Of a stretch of DNA of 64,000 nt, positions 1 to 13,099 are shown piece after piece; positions within the stretch are counted from its first letter, which is position 1; the number at the start of each line of letters is the position of its first letter. The notes beneath the pieces are model-generated. The model did not search any database, was not told the DNA's origin, and saw only the letters and a list, made by a program, of their open reading frames with translations. The DNA lies in NCBI GenBank assembly GCA_036924285.1, contig JAYKYS010000005.1, positions 27,936,001-28,000,000 of the forward strand, in the 5' to 3' direction. The translations under genes were made by a program, and so were the position numbers. Source of the stretch: Asterella californica (lineage: Eukaryota > Streptophyta > Marchantiopsida > Marchantiales > Aytoniaceae).

Positions 1-225
1 TCTACCCAGTTGTGGACTGAGGAAAATATTTTTAACTTTGGGGGACTTGGGAGGATCGGCTTTTGATTATGGGGACTGAGGAAGAAGAAAGCTGCTGGGA
101 ATTCAGGCATTTAATTACTCTAGACTGCAGTAGATTCTCCTTCTTGTATGAATGTTTGCCAACGAAGATTCTTCACCCAAAGTTCTAGGATATTGAGAAA
201 GAGAAACACGCGACGCCATGAACAG

Positions 226-612
226 CCAACGGATGGGAAGACCCCATCAAGCCTTTTAAGGGAAAGAAGGACCCGAAGGGCCTGATGGACTTTGAGACTG
301 CGTTGGCGAGGCCAGGGAGGTCCCATTTCTTCGACAATACTCTAATCCCCGAGATACGGACAAGGAGATATCGCCCTATCGAGTCGTGGCCGTCGAGCAG
401 AAGAGTCTCATCTCCGGAGAATGTTGAACAGTATATCCGCTCTTGCAGGTAAAAGATTCCCTTCGCTTGTTCTATACATGATAATCTAAGAGTATCGTCG
501 TCTTTGCTGACAAAATATATGCAAGATTACTGTCCTTAACGCGTGCCCCAGCGTCAATCCATCTATAATAAGTTGCTAATGTGGAATCTTTGACTGACTT
601 ATTCTCAGCTAA
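226..612 (+). CDS. Last exons of an unidentified plus-strand gene (5' part outside or unresolved)
   Basis: An exon can be read from 226 (after an AG at 224-225) to 448, followed by a GTAAAA donor. It encodes about 73 residues with a plausible composition, starting NGWEDPIKPFKGKKDPKG and ending ENVEQYIRSC. The exon leaves a two-base codon remainder. A pyrimidine-rich acceptor ending at 608 supplies C, followed directly by TAA (609-612), so the protein would end shortly after the splice. The frame upstream of 226 contains a stop, which supports an intron boundary there. I do not recognise the family. The segment is basic and charged, with no obvious membrane segment. Earlier exons probably lie before position 1. 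Seen: open frame and matched splice phases. Inferred: that this is a real gene. Confidence 0.45.
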
Positions 613-3600
613 GATCCCGTGCGCTTTGGTCGGGCACAGATGTACAGAAATGGACGATTGCAGTCTGGCCCGGTCGAGCGCGGGGATGCGTGGACTCGAT
701 GGATGATTGTACTGCTGATGCTTTTCTCTCTTGAATGTTTTCTTTGTTCCTAGTTCTGTAACCAAATAGTATTACCGTCACGGCTGGAACTGTGGCACCC
801 ATATTAACTTTGCCTTTGATTTTGTCCCCTCCATCTTCCCTAGACTCCAAGAGTCGTATGATGGAGCGTGTGTGTCCGTCCGCCCATCCGTCTAGACTTG
901 TGTGTCTCGGTTTTCTGTGCGTGTTTTTCTGGCGGTGATTCCCTTCCCCTTCACACAACCTTCTGTAGTATGTGTGTGTGCCTCGCTTTCAGTACTCACA
1001 GTGTTCCTTCTAAACTGACTGCAAATCACATGGGTGACCTTGTCCCTGTCTCTCAGAAGAGATGGAAGTGTCTTCTGCAAACAATGTCCATTTCCTATGC
1101 TTGCACTGGCCCCACGTTCTTCCTCCTTGCTTAGACGTCATTCAGTCAATTAGCTGTGTTCTATGTCGGTGTGACTTAATGGGTCGGTTTATTGTTTGAT
1201 CTGATTATATGAGGTGAATTCAATGGATGAGCTCATTCACTCATTAGCCACTGACTAGTCGAAGCCCAGCAGTGATCTAGACAAAGTGCTTCTCATCGAG
1301 CAGCAAATGTTTTGTTCATTTCCATTTTATTGTCTTTGTTTCTTTCCCCCGTTGTCTTCTGGTAAATAACGGTTTTCAGGGCTTGGAAAACAGTTCCCTA
1401 CTCTTGCTGACAACAACTGGCCAAAGATCACTTTCTTCTACTGCACTCACTGTTTCTTATACTTTTGTAGACGAAGCAGTGACCGGATATTATCGTAGAA
1501 GCTGTCGACGATGTAGCAAGACGCCAGTTGCAAGAGTAATGAGTAAGACAAGGTACTGAGCTACCCCATTCTCCACACGCAAGCACACTGCATGTTGCTG
1601 CATGAAGCTCAAGACGACTCTTGGCTAACTCTGGTAGCACCAACTGTGTTAGTACCTCCGGTGCCAACACGTGCACTTCTTTATTAGGGGGTTAGCTCTC
1701 GAACTACAGTAGACAGTTTACGGTAGAACCCAACCAAAACCGAAACCTAATAAATAATTTAGAACCGAAATCGTTTAAAACTGAAAAACTTTAAGAAACT
1801 TTGAACCCAAATGATACTTTTTTCTGTATTAATATCCCTTTTTCTCTCTTGAGAGTGAAATATAATATCCTGTTTTGTTCCAAGAAACCACAAAACCTTC
1901 GTCAGAACATTCTCAATCGATACTCAACAGTTTGTTTTTCAAATGAATTAAAGCTTCTAAAGACCTTTGGTTTAAGTCTTTACTTCATAGATTTCATTCA
2001 CGCTAAAAGGTTTTATCAGTAAAAGTATTTTAATTTCAATTTGTTTGATCACAGAAAGTGAACCCGCAAATGAGCTCCTGCTAGTTACCAGGACTATTTC
2101 TAGAGGAACCGGAAGTTTAATATCTCACCAAATACTTTTATGATTCCAATCAAATTAAATCAAATTACAATTAAACTCTCTAAAACATAGTCAGTCAGAA
2201 TGAAATCATACAATTTAAAACTGAAATTGTTATATTTCTGTAAATTCAAAGTTAGGATTCTACAACTAAATAATTTCTATTATCTAAATCTAGTAACCAA
2301 ATGATTTGATTCTAAGCTGCTCGATTATGTACTGCATCATAGCACAGAACTATTGATGGGGATATAAACTTACATGTAAGGTTTCCAGGAGTTCCATAAA
2401 TGATTTTTGGGGTTTCCACAAAATCCTATCTACTATGGATGATAATCTCTCCTGTCGACAAGGTACTGGTAAATAGCTTCGGACTTTATTTTCCTCGTGA
2501 GTGATTTTCCACCTATGGAGTTTTATGTTTTCGAATTATTTTCCGATTATTACGTATCAGCTTTTTATCTGTCCCCCGAATGATATGTTTATACTCATAC
2601 GACTGATGTATCTCAAATGCGCGGTGCTAATAATTCAAATTATAACCCATTAATTTAACTATTATTCAAGTTGCAGTATTGTTTGTCCAATGGGAAGGAA
2701 AAGAGTTGCAAGGGCAAATGCTTATTTCTAATGGCTTTTTGTGTAGTCATATTTAGAGCATATATTGCAGTGAAGCTTTCTCCAGCAGGAAGAAGCTAGG
2801 TGCTTTTACACTAACTGTCAGGCCTTCACTCCATGGGAGATTGCCTAAGATATTGCTGGACAATCATCAGTGTCAAGGCATGCTGGCATCTTTGGTCGTT
2901 TGATCTTGAGTACAACAATTCAAGTTTCCAAGTTCTCCTTTCCTATGCTGTTATGAAAACATCTAACTAGAGTCTCAAAGATAGCTCACTACGGTAGCAT
3001 GATTATTGCTTGCTTATTTGCTTATTATTATTCATTTATCGAGTTGGTTTTATATTTCATTATAATATATAACTCATATAAGATTAATTAATGTATTCTT
3101 GTTAGTAGGCTCTCGCATTATAGCCTTTGCATTTGCAGTGGATGAGTACAAGTTTGGTTTACAGGTTATTTCTAGGATTTAACAGTTGTAGATAATATCA
3201 GTCTATTCACTATAATGAGACTAGATTACATTTCTGGGATATTTGAGAGAAACTTTATAGAAAAATGTTTAGTGAAAGCGGGACTGTTCGATAACAAAAG
3301 TGGAACTTTCTAAGAATAATTTTGAGATTTTAATTTATTCAGTTTGACATGATTTTTTTGAAATAAATCATATGAAAACGAGATAAGTCAAATGAGCACA
3401 ACTGTATTCAGAACCATAATGATATATTTAAGAGTATAATTAAATAAACCATACAAAGTCAAACATGATTCCAATAATTCACAAGCTATGTTGTAAATAT
3501 TAAACTCAGAGAAAACATCACATTAAAAATTTAATAAAAATAATATCTTTTACTACTAGACACAAGAAGTTGAGTACATTGTCATGAGGGTCCAAAACTC

Positions 3601-3900
3601 AAAATACAAGACTATATTAAATTTTGTCAATGAATTTTGAACTAGAACTAATATAGTGTCATTTATTATTGCATCATCTCAAATGTGACACGAGCTATCT
3701 TTCTAGGTTTATGGGGCCTTACAATCTCCTATGGCAGTTTGTCTTTGGAGCGAAACTTTCAATAGAAAATTGTAGCACTAGCATTCATCCATTGACTTTC
3801 ACTATAGCTAGGATATATTTCTCATTCTTTTGTGCTATTAAATATCTCAATGTAGCGTTTTACATCTGATGCACTTGTATGTTTTCTATGTTTGGGTCTC
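613..3900. other. 3' flank then AT-rich intergenic DNA
   Basis: 613-1400 is T-rich and moderately GC-containing and probably includes the 3' UTR of the gene ending at 612. The open frame at 868-1134 has no recognisable composition. From about 1.7 kb the sequence becomes AT-rich with no convincing coding signal on either strand. Confidence 0.5.
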
Positions 3901-3939
3901 CACCATTGTAATTGAAACTCTTCATAGTGTTTATCATTT

Positions 3940-4850
3940 TGATCTCTTGTAGCACGTCCTATCCAAACAACCTTGGATATTTAGCTTCAAACTCATCAGT
4001 AGATGGAATAGTCAAAGATCAACATTCTACAATATCATCTAAGGGGACAAATGCGTGCTCTTCTCTCTTTTCTCAACAAAATGCACAAATTGTCTTTGAT
4101 TTGTCAGTTGTAGCTCTATCTCAAATTCATCTTCAAGTACCACATCTACTAATGCATCTTCATGCTCAGTCGACTCTTTTCTCGATAGTATCGACTCATT
4201 GAAGTCAATTCTACGATTCATTTGTGATAAAAAGGAATCATTAAGAAAATCTCCATCTGGACATTCAACTTGCTCCAAGCAAGTTAACACCCTTTTCTAA
4301 TAAGAAATGACTGGTTGATACATCTTGCACCCTTTGGACTTCTCATCTATGTACGTTTATCTTAATATTTGATGAGATTTTCCAAGAACGGTTTGATTTT
4401 TCCTAATGTAGGATGAGTCTTTATCATCTTTACTGCCTTCGGTTCTCTCTTCGACAAAACATAAGCTCCATGACCTTTTTTCCACAAGGTATGCTCTTCC
4501 TCTGGTACTCATCCACCTTTTGAGTCATTCATGTACTGGAAGATTGGAACGTTATCTCTCACCGAGAACTTGAAAGCAATCGGAAGAGAATGTCTCTCGA
4601 TCTTCATTATGAAGTCTTGGACATGTGACTTGTAATCAGCAACTTTTTCAAGAAGTAACGATATTGGGTTGTTCGCTTCACACTCTCAAATTTCTGTCAT
4701 GAGTGTTGGCAATGTCAAAACGTCTTTATGTGTAATACGAGTGTTCACTTTGGAAAAAACTACATCGATAGCTTCATGTATATATCCCACCAATAGAATA
4801 TTCATCTTGATGGATATGAAACCTCCTCTTGAAACGAGCTCAGAATAGTA
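3940..4850 (-). pseudogene. Unidentified minus-strand coding remnant with in-frame stops
   Basis: The minus strand stays nearly open across about 900 bases, with only a handful of stops. The longest clean piece is 4039-4290, an acidic 83-residue stretch. Upstream pieces (4400-4850) read as ordinary protein composition. This is typical of an old retroelement or transposon polyprotein, and the ragged string DEKSKGC near 4330 resembles the spacer of copia integrase/RT polyproteins, but that match is weak. I cannot assign a family. No intact start or complete frame remains. Confidence 0.3.
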
Positions 4851-4899
4851 GACAAGAACAAGTTACAAGTTACAACTTGTAATAATCACATGAATTTTA

Positions 4900-6890
4900 T
4901 TACAAGTTACATTCTCGAGTGACATATCAACGTTACTTTGTCATTCTTTTTTAAGGGAAAAGACTACATGAGAAGTAAAATTCGTTTGTCACCACTCCTC
5001 TAAATCATAGATTTATAACTCAGGCAGTAAGTTGGAGAATATCCTATTAACATCGGGGTAGATGATTATAACAGGAGGTTGAATCAAAATCTTTCAACAT
5101 AGGAAGCAATTTTAGTATTTTTTTCTATAAAATGTTGTGCATAAAGCTGAGAAAATGAACAAAAGTGAGGTTGAACAATTAATTGTTTAGTTAGAGTGTT
5201 CCACGTTCTTCTCATTTTATGAACGTCCTTTGAACATATTGGATTAAATCCTTATTGCTTGTAGGTAAGCATAAAACCACCCTGAGCTTGCTTTTATACG
5301 ACGAGAGATCAGAAAAGACAGTTAGGTGATTATTTATTATGCAAGGAAGCTTACTGATGAGCAACTACTGGAAAATATTGAATTTTGGTGGATTCTTGGA
5401 ACGAACAATATCTTCTCCCTAATCGGAGGAGGGAAAATAGGAATGTTCCGTTCTTCGCTTTTATACCCGCACCTGGGGTTTAAACCCCATAACCGCCTCT
5501 ATGAACTTGTTACGACAATATAACATCGCTGTCAGTTTGATCTTGCTGTTGACAGAATATCCAGCAGCAGGTAGTTAGGTCTAGATGTATCTTAACCTAA
5601 TATGTATTCCTTAAAACTGAACGAGTTCTCCCACAAACACAACAAATCCTCGTTCTCCCCAATCAAAACAAATCCTGGTCTGTTCCATCCAGGAGAACTC
5701 CATGTTAACATTTATCTATGATATAAACTTTATCTATGTATAAATCCGCGTCAGGAGAAAAAGGGGAACCTTATTACCTTCTGCAACTTTCTGATTGTTT
5801 TAAGATCAGAGAGGACTTTAGCTATGTATAAATCCGCGTCAGGAGAAAAAGGGGAACCTTATTACCTCCTGCAACTTTCTGATTGTTTTAAGATCTCCGT
5901 TCCTCTCTGAACTGTCAAACCTCGACTCGACTGGAGATGGAGTACTAGTCGGACCGTAAAGACATCGCCTCCCTCTGCGTCCAATCATAGTCGCCATGTT
6001 CCTCTGATAACAACAGATTTCTCATAGTTCTTTAGGTTCACTCCCTCACCCGATGTGACTTCTCCTGGTGTGTGAAGAAAACTGAGTTCAATGGGAGCTC
6101 TTCGCACAAGTTCTGTCGTACTCACGCACCAAACTCTTGGTGAATACAGAATATTACATTCAAATCCTTGATCTTACGTGCTTTCTGACTTCGTTCGATT
6201 TACGAGGGATGTCTTTCCACTCTTTGGCACCGGGACCGCCGATTCACAGGTTTGAGGTGACACAAGAAGCCTTTCGTTCAACCATATCCAGGCGTCCACA
6301 TGACTAACGCGACCTTTAACATGATACCGCGGTAACATACCCACCATCTACAGTGATAGCTCCCTCTCCTCCATGTTTCCACTTCCATCATTCAGTAAGA
6401 AGCCGCTCCGACTATCCAAACAGTCACCACCTCTTTTGGGGGTTTCTTTTCGCTTTACTTACCATCTTCATACACTACACTTAGGGCCAAAACTATCATA
6501 TGCTCGACTCTTTGCATCCCACATCCGCCTCTGAAGTCTTCTCTTCACTCTGCATCCTCACAGCCATCATACCTTCATTCCCCCCATAGCCCCACCGACA
6601 TGAATAAAGTATTTGCTTAGTACTCGGCATCATCCTCCTCCTTTCATGCACATGTTGGTGTGGACTTACTCCTCCAGCGCGATCGCTACAACTTCGAAAG
6701 ATATAGAAAAAAACATGGGACGGCAGGAGGGTGGTTTAACAGTGTGGTGAACGATTCTTTACATAACAGGTAGCATTATTTCCAGGTATAACAACCTTCT
6801 CTCAAATTTACATATTTTACTGTACCGCACCTGAATATACATCTCTGCAAAGACAGCCGATATAAACCTATAGGAGTTTCAGCCCCGCAT
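4900..6890. other. Intergenic region downstream of MSRB
   Basis: No gene supported. The 65-residue plus-strand frame at 5326-5523 lacks recognisable features. The 5.9-6.7 kb part is less AT-rich and may include 3' untranslated sequence of the minus-strand MSRB gene. It also holds the tandem duplication annotated separately. Confidence 0.5.
5735..5894. repeat. Two-copy tandem duplication, period 89 bp
   Basis: The segment beginning TATGTATAAATCCGCGTCAG occurs at about 5735 and again at about 5824. It runs through GATTGTTTTAAGATC in both copies with one visible substitution (CCTTC versus CCTCC). Near identity implies a recent local duplication. Confidence 0.9.
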
Positions 6891-6895
6891 TTTTA

Positions 6896-8601
6896 TCACT
6901 TGTTGGCTGGTGTGAACTTCAGAGATACGCTGTTTACACAGTGACGAGCGTTGGTCGGAGTGGGGAAACCTTCACCCTTGAAAACGTGGCCCATGTGCCC
7001 TCCACAGGCAGTGCAGGTGATCTCAATTCGCCGTCCATCAGCATCAACCTGCCGAACATTAGCCGCAAAGGTACACCTAGTCAGTTGGTAGTGGTACAGA
7101 CTCGACAACATGGACCTTCCTGATCGGTACGCCAGGTCAGGCAATAAGTCGAAAGTATGAATACCAACTTCTTGCGTAAAATGCAGTACTGGTAACAGAC
7201 TGATAGTAACTCTGAAAGCACAGACGCGAGCCAAGGGAAAGTTCTAGATACGACACTGTTTATCTGAAACGTACAAGCCAAACAGACCAAAGTGAGAGAA
7301 CACACAGAGACGAGCAACAGAAAACACGAGTGCGTGAGGCAGAATGGTGCCGCATCAGACCCCAAGAAGGAGGACAGCACGATAACGAACGGACATGATA
7401 ATTCCCATTGAGAAAGCGAACTTAGACAGTCAAACTCGGGAAACGGTCAGCAAGCTAAAGTGATTACTTTCGAGACATGGATAAGAAGTTTATTAACCTA
7501 CCGTTTCAGTGATAGCACCTGGCAAGCCCTCAAAAAAAGCTGGCCATCCGCACCCAGAGTCGAATTTCGTGGTAGACTTGTACAGCGGAGTCCCACAGCC
7601 GCCACACTCGTAGATACCTTCCTCCTTGAACTTGTTGTACTTCCCGGTACCAGCCCGCCTGACAAAGTCGATCAGTTAGGAACCTACCAAGTATGAAAAC
7701 GGTATGGACAAACTTGAAGCGAACACTTACACAGCTTTCAGTGACTCCCGTCATTTTAACTCGGCTGAGTTCGGTATTCAAACTTCAATCTGGACCAGGT
7801 CTCTACTGCGAAGATCCATCTGGAGAATTTCAAATTCGTCTATTCCTTAGCGAGACAAGGATTTCGACTCCATCCTCGAAGGAAGACTAGGAAAAGAGAA
7901 GAGGTGCGGGAAGCCCAAAGATACTTCCTTGGCATAATGAAAGAAGCGCCTACGACCGGAAATGGCTCGTCCGCATCAAATCCTTACGTAATACGACGGC
8001 ATTACTTCCTAAAAGGATATGAATCTTCGAAACTAAAACTCCAACACAGCCAAACTACCGTATAAATATGAAGCGCGTAAAAACAAGCCAGAGAAAGAAA
8101 TTGCCAGACACTATGGAGCAATTCTCACAGAAGCCAAAGAAAGAAGAAATCCAACGATGGAGAAAAAGTTAACAATCCTACATGTAACCACAATCCTACA
8201 GCCTAGAATGACAGGAAAGCGAACAGCAGACTTTCGGATACAAATTAAAAGTCGGGCGTATTGACTCACTCAGTGCCCTTCTGGCGAAGAATTCGGAACT
8301 GGTCAGGACTGAGAACAGCACGCCACTCCTCTTCCGACTTCTCAACGCGAACACTACTTCCGGCTTCACTGGACGCCATGGCGACACCGACAGCTGGGAC
8401 TCGAGTACGACCGCTAACGCCAACCCTGGGAGATGTCCACCTCCAATCTCCCAACCGCAGCGACAATCCAGCGACAGAAGCCGAGCGGGAGCGGGACGAT
8501 AATGAATAAGTATACGGAACCAACCTATCTTTCCTCAGGGCCGCTGCGGGAGCTTTTGACGAAAACAAGAGCTTGGAGCTCAGCGTACAGACTGTAGCCA
8601 T
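6896..8601 (-). CDS. MSRB: Peptide methionine-R-sulfoxide reductase B, plastid-type
   Basis: MsrB reduces methionine-R-sulfoxide in oxidised proteins, using thioredoxin or similar reductants. Three exons join in frame: 8270-8601, 7502-7658 and 6896-7048, with GTGAGT and GTAGGT donors and AG acceptors, giving about 213 residues. The N-terminal ~70 residues are Ser/Ala/Arg-rich, like a plastid transit peptide. The domain begins at [20 protein letters not shown]. The zinc pairs CGGC (exon 2) and CTAC (exon 3) are present, as are [14 protein letters not shown] and the catalytic cysteine in RHCVNS. The C-terminal pattern matches plant plastid or cytosolic MSRB2-like proteins rather than MSRB1. The start is the ATG at 8599-8601; the frame stays open upstream but offers only GTG. 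No lesion is seen. Compartment is inferred from the N terminus only. Confidence 0.93.
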
Positions 8602-8639
8602 GCCTTCAGCTTCGTGCGCTTCCTTCTTGCTTCCCTTCA

Positions 8640-10080
8640 CTGGACCTGCGCGTCATTTAACTTCTGGAGATTCTACTGAATCTACGACAACGCCAAAGCG
8701 CTTGCCTTGGGGGCGGACATAAGACAGGCGGGCATGCGGCAATTATGCTCGGAGGTATATTTCACCCACAGAAGCAGCCGTAGAAATCAAGAAGGTTCTT
8801 CAGTGGTTCAGGAATCAGGACTCCGGACTCATGAGGCGCTTGTACCTTCCCAAGAAGCGTCCGGCCCATCCATACACATCGAACGTGTCCTCTGTTTGCT
8901 ACAGTACAGTATGCTCTCTTACTTTACGTGGTCTCCCCACGTCCACGCCGTAGTGTCTGCCATGTTACCTTCCACCTTGTCTCTGGAGTTCGAACTCGTC
9001 GTCCACATGAAAGCATGTTGATCTTTGTACGAGAAATTACCGACAGAACCGTTCTTTAATAATATACCGTGAAAATAAAATTAATAGTTAATAGAATAAT
9101 AAAACAGATGTGCTGTTTTCTTGATTTGGACATTCTTGATTAGACACATCTATAACTTAGAGGTTTTGTATAATTATAAAATGTTCATAGCTCAGAATGG
9201 AAATTTATACTATAATTATAAGATATCTATCTTTGTAATATCCACGAAAGAGCACTGCTTTGTTATTACCGCGAGCTCAGTGAGTATTATTATTTTTCCT
9301 AAATCAACCCTAACTGTGATGAATCGTCGTTAGTTTTGAGAACTGAGATGTCGTACTTTAGGGAAAATGTACTTTAGCTTTAAGACATTAAAGAGGAGTT
9401 TTATAAAGAAAGGACTGAATTATCTACATAAATTCTTACTAAGTAACACATATGATTTAATCAAAAATATTAAGTATTAATGAGAATGATCTGATGGTTC
9501 GATTGCGCAGTTTGTAATTACAGTAGTTTGAATACGCATTGAGAGTAAACAGTGATTTACATTTTGTATCAAGGAGTAGTAACGTTTTCCTCTGTTAGCT
9601 CGAAAGATAACAAACAATAAAATATAACCGTCCCCGCCGATCAACTAGTAACATCCCCTTTTCTGAAAATAGACATTGATTTTTAGATTACTTTCCAAAT
9701 GATGTATTCAAAGTCATCGACGAAAAAGAATAGAAAGATGTACACACGTACAAAAGGAGCCCAGATATTGCTCTCTCCAAAACTAATATTATTTGGACGT
9801 AGTTATACGCTATAGCCATCTATTGGTTGTAAGTTTCATAACTTATAAGTTCTAATTTTTTGATATACTTATTTGAATTTTGAATATAATCTCGAAGAGG
9901 TCATGTTTTTCTTACTAAATCCGTCTATCTAATATTGTTTCATTATATTTTGAGATCAAAATGGAGTTTGAAGGGTATAATAAACTTCGTATGCAATCAA
10001 CTGAGACAAGACCATGAAGAAGATACGAAGTATATAAGATACAAAACTCTTCAACAAGTTCATTTTCGAATTTTATTTTC
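8640..10080. other. MSRB upstream region and AT-rich spacer
   Basis: 8602-9050 is the probable promoter and 5' UTR side of MSRB. The plus-strand open frame at 8707-9021 has no family resemblance. 9050-10080 is AT-rich with no supported gene. Confidence 0.45.
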
Positions 10081-10089
10081 GTGATAACG

Positions 10090-10830
10090 TGACATAATGA
10101 ATAACAAACCAGTGAGAAGAACTCATCAAGCTTAACAAGAGGAGAAAAGGGACCAATGGATCAAGCATCCCAACATCCAGAAGGTGAAAAGAAAATCAGG
10201 GCTATGCACTACAATCCATAGCTTTAAAGTCGTCAACAAATCTTAAATATCAACGATGTCAATCAAAAGTTCTACAAACAACCAATGCACAAGATATGAC
10301 AACGTCTATTGTAATTATTTTCCTATGGATCGTACCACCTAAAGCTCTATATGGAGCAATGGAAACAAGTTGTGATATGTTCTAGTACATTTTGACAAAA
10401 TTATTGACTTTTGAGATTGATGATCCATATATCTCCAAGACTAAGAAAATGAAGTGGTGTTCCTCTTGCATATTCTTATACTTGGTCGTATTCACTATCG
10501 TCACACCTGCAGTCCATTCTCGAGAATGAGTGATCACTTACGTCATCACCAATTTTTCTTTCGGATCCTTGATAACCTCTCTCATCATACACAAGTCGAC
10601 TCTCATTGACCAAATAGTCTGAAGTGTGTATCATAGCACTCTCTGCTTCATGCAACCACTCTCTCGTGCTATAGCAACACAACTTTTCTAATGACACCGT
10701 GAGTGTTAATCCGTTCACACCATGAGGACAACAAGTAAATTGTGTACCCGAGGTGTCGAGTGAGGCACGACACTCGCATGTGAGCAAAGCATAAGCAATG
10801 GATTGTATCAAGCATAGATACAACTTTAGC
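10090..10830. repeat. Dispersed repeat, copy 1 (partner at 38.57-38.85 and 40.70-41.0 kb)
   Basis: 10150-10190 (AACAAGAGGAGAAAAGGG followed by CATCCCAACATCCAGAAGGTG) matches 38690-38740 in order and spacing. 10340-10480, including GATGATCCATATAT, matches 40705-40870. On the minus strand both copies encode related peptides (for example LEIYGSS), with stops, so this is a decayed coding repeat of unknown family. The 10476-10823 minus frame belongs to it. Confidence 0.6.
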
Positions 10831-11650
10831 TATAAAGAAGATGGTAGATGCGAGTCAAAACGCTCTAATTCAAGGTCGAGTGATGAACCAAGAGTTTACA
10901 TCTTTGTCCGAACAATAGCACGAGATGTAAAGATTAACTAAGAACACATGAAAAACCTCCTATAAGTGGTGTTCTCTATAGAGGACTACATATTGAAAAA
11001 ACCATCGGAAGTTACGATATGAAAAAGATTATGTATCTCAAGTGACTCTAGAGTCAAACTATCTCTAGCATCACAGAGACACATATGTAGTGAGTAAGAA
11101 TAATCTTCCACCTCAATCACATAATTCTCTAGAATAGATCTATCTTGGATGAGAAGATTATAACAAAGTTAAAGAGATGAGAGAGCTCAACTAACCAAAA
11201 AGTTGATAGAGCAATCTTCTCAACAGATATCAGATTCTCATCTCTGCATGACCTCGACAATGATGTATGTCTACATGCAAGAGTTCATGTCACACACTCA
11301 AAGGTAAAGATGTCATAAAGACCCATTGATCTTCTTATCAAACTCTCTAAGGCGTGAGAGGAAGATAGACGAAGGAGATACTATGTGAAATAAATAACCC
11401 AAACGACATGCTATTGCAGTGAAAAGGATACCAAAGACAACGTGGAGGTCCTCTAACATAAAGAGATCTTGCATATGCAAAACATCCTCCAATAGTGTAA
11501 CATCTAAGAAACGAGAGATGAAGTCGTTTGATCCCGTCGATACTTTGAAAATACGTAGATCATCTCTAGGTATAACAAAACATTTTTGTTGGAGGTATGA
11601 TAATATACCAGTAGGAAACCCAAGCTCTTCTTTGACATCTTCACACTCTG
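10830..11650. other. Decayed minus-strand coding-like sequence, unidentified
   Basis: No recognisable domain. Part of the open minus-strand frame 11313-11771 lies here. It has no ATG at its hydrophobic N terminus and no family match that I can defend. Confidence 0.35.
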
Positions 11651-11654
11651 TTAT

Positions 11655-11795
11655 CGTATCAGATTTTACGTGAAGGTTGTCTAGAAAAAAAACGAGGTTC
11701 CTAGCTGTGGAGACATCGTGTGCTAAACAAAAAGCAAGAAAGAGAGAAACAACCACAAGAACAAACTTCACAAGATATACTAGCTCTCACTTTAT
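11655..11795 (-). repeat. Segment encoding a signal-peptide-like sequence, copy 1 (partner 20080-20215)
   Basis: On the minus strand both copies read a hydrophobic leader (KFVLVVVSLFLAF here, KLVLVVASLFL in the partner), then an alanine-containing cleavage-like site and NLVF. Both are preceded by TATATCTTGTGAAG, so neither has an ATG at that point. The partner copy carries indels and a stop. This could be a remnant of a small secreted protein family; a dirigent-like origin is a remote possibility. Homology of the two DNA segments is clear, function is not. Confidence 0.5.
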
Positions 11796-12059
11796 ATACA
11801 CTTTATAAGCCCTACTATTTTCAACCACGGATATGAAGAAAATGAGAGTTAGCTTTGCTCCAATATTCCAATGGGTGATCACGCTCAGGCGAAGAGCGAA
11901 GATATAGTAACCTCTAGCACTGAGGTGGTTTAGTGAGAGGCGGTAGATGTGTCATGGAGTTGAGGATCAAGAAGACTACCATTGGTACTTGACAAGCGGC
12001 GACTGATAGGTTAGATGAATACCAGCTAAGCCGATGATTGACAGTGCTAGTTTGGCACC

Positions 12060-12960
12060 AGGTGTGGTGTTGTTAGACAACAAAAGTGATATCTTTTGTT
12101 TGGTGACACCTTCAAGGAAGATGTATCAACCGCATAAAGTCTTGTTAGACTCTGAGCCCAGCCGTTGATGTCAAAGAAGACGGCGTATATTGGTTTGGTT
12201 CTGAGGAAGTCTGAGATGGAGAGATGTCCATTCCAGCTGCAGACATCTCTAAAGAGATCAAGGGGTATAGCTCTACACATGACGTGCGAGATGCTGACGG
12301 TCAGAGTTCGATCACATCATCTCACAGATTGGCTCTATGGTGACAACCAAGACCATCGTTAGGACCGCAGAGTCTTATGACGTATTTGTTGGAGGTGTTG
12401 TGTTATATCTTATGTAGTTCGTGATCGACTATTGGACAGAGACAACATCTTATAGACCAAGTTGACAGTCCGGTGAGAGACGAGTCGCTTATCAATGCGG
12501 TTCAGTATCAAAGTTGAGACAACATGGCCTACACTAGGAACGATGGCATTCGTTGCAAGATTCAATTCAGTCATCATTTGGCAGAGTGAGTTGTTAGACG
12601 AAAATGTCCATGTAGATGATACTCCAGTCTTTGAGGAGGTGGGGGCATGCCTAGCATGACTATGGTAGTACCATCTACCTTGGATGTCCACTCTGAGAGT
12701 TCGAGTGGAGAGTTGTAGTAGTGCTGATCGATGTACATACCACGCCACTATCATTGGAGTAAGCTATGTGTATGTTTCACTCCAAAATGTCCCAACTCCT
12801 CATGGCATGTCGTACTAATTATGCCCTCTGGTATGGATGTGACACTATCCGTACTCTCCAACCGTTTCACACTCGAAGTACATGTCGTCCTTCTCATCAA
12901 AATCTCTTTGTTCGTTGGAGGACGTGATCTCGCTCCCTAGCACTTACTGTGTCTATCACC
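12060..12960 (-). pseudogene. Ty3/gypsy integrase remnant
   Basis: Translating the minus strand piecewise gives an integrase zinc region near 12730-12850 (CHEELGHFGVKHTHSLL, then WRGMY). Further on come fragments resembling the core and the region after the last catalytic residue (HHPEADGLTKRMV near 12350-12410). Frameshifts and stops separate the pieces, so no functional enzyme is possible. It lies downstream, on the minus strand, of an RNase H remnant and is probably the same element. Confidence 0.7.
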
Positions 12961-13099
12961 ACGCCAATACGTAGATATCCATTACTATCACATCTTCATG
13001 GATATCTCACTGATCTGGAACACCATCTCTACACTCGAGATCTGGAGACTCAATATCTATTCTTTATCCTGAGAAAGATACGACATGATCCTCCATACT

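Noticed and set aside
868..1134. 88-residue plus-strand frame
   Set aside because: Lies in the probable 3' UTR of the gene ending at 612; composition not protein-like.
8261..8509. Plus-strand open frame over MSRB exon 1
   Set aside because: Antisense shadow of the transit peptide and exon 1.
8602..8640. Upstream extension of MSRB to 8640
   Set aside because: The first codon of the extension is GTG; the ATG at 8599-8601 begins a normal transit peptide.
11313..11771. 152-residue minus-strand frame with a signal-peptide-like N terminus, as a secreted protein gene
   Set aside because: It starts at GTG, not ATG; the homologous segment at 20.1 kb is broken; the rest has no family match I can defend. 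Kept only as part of a repeat pair.
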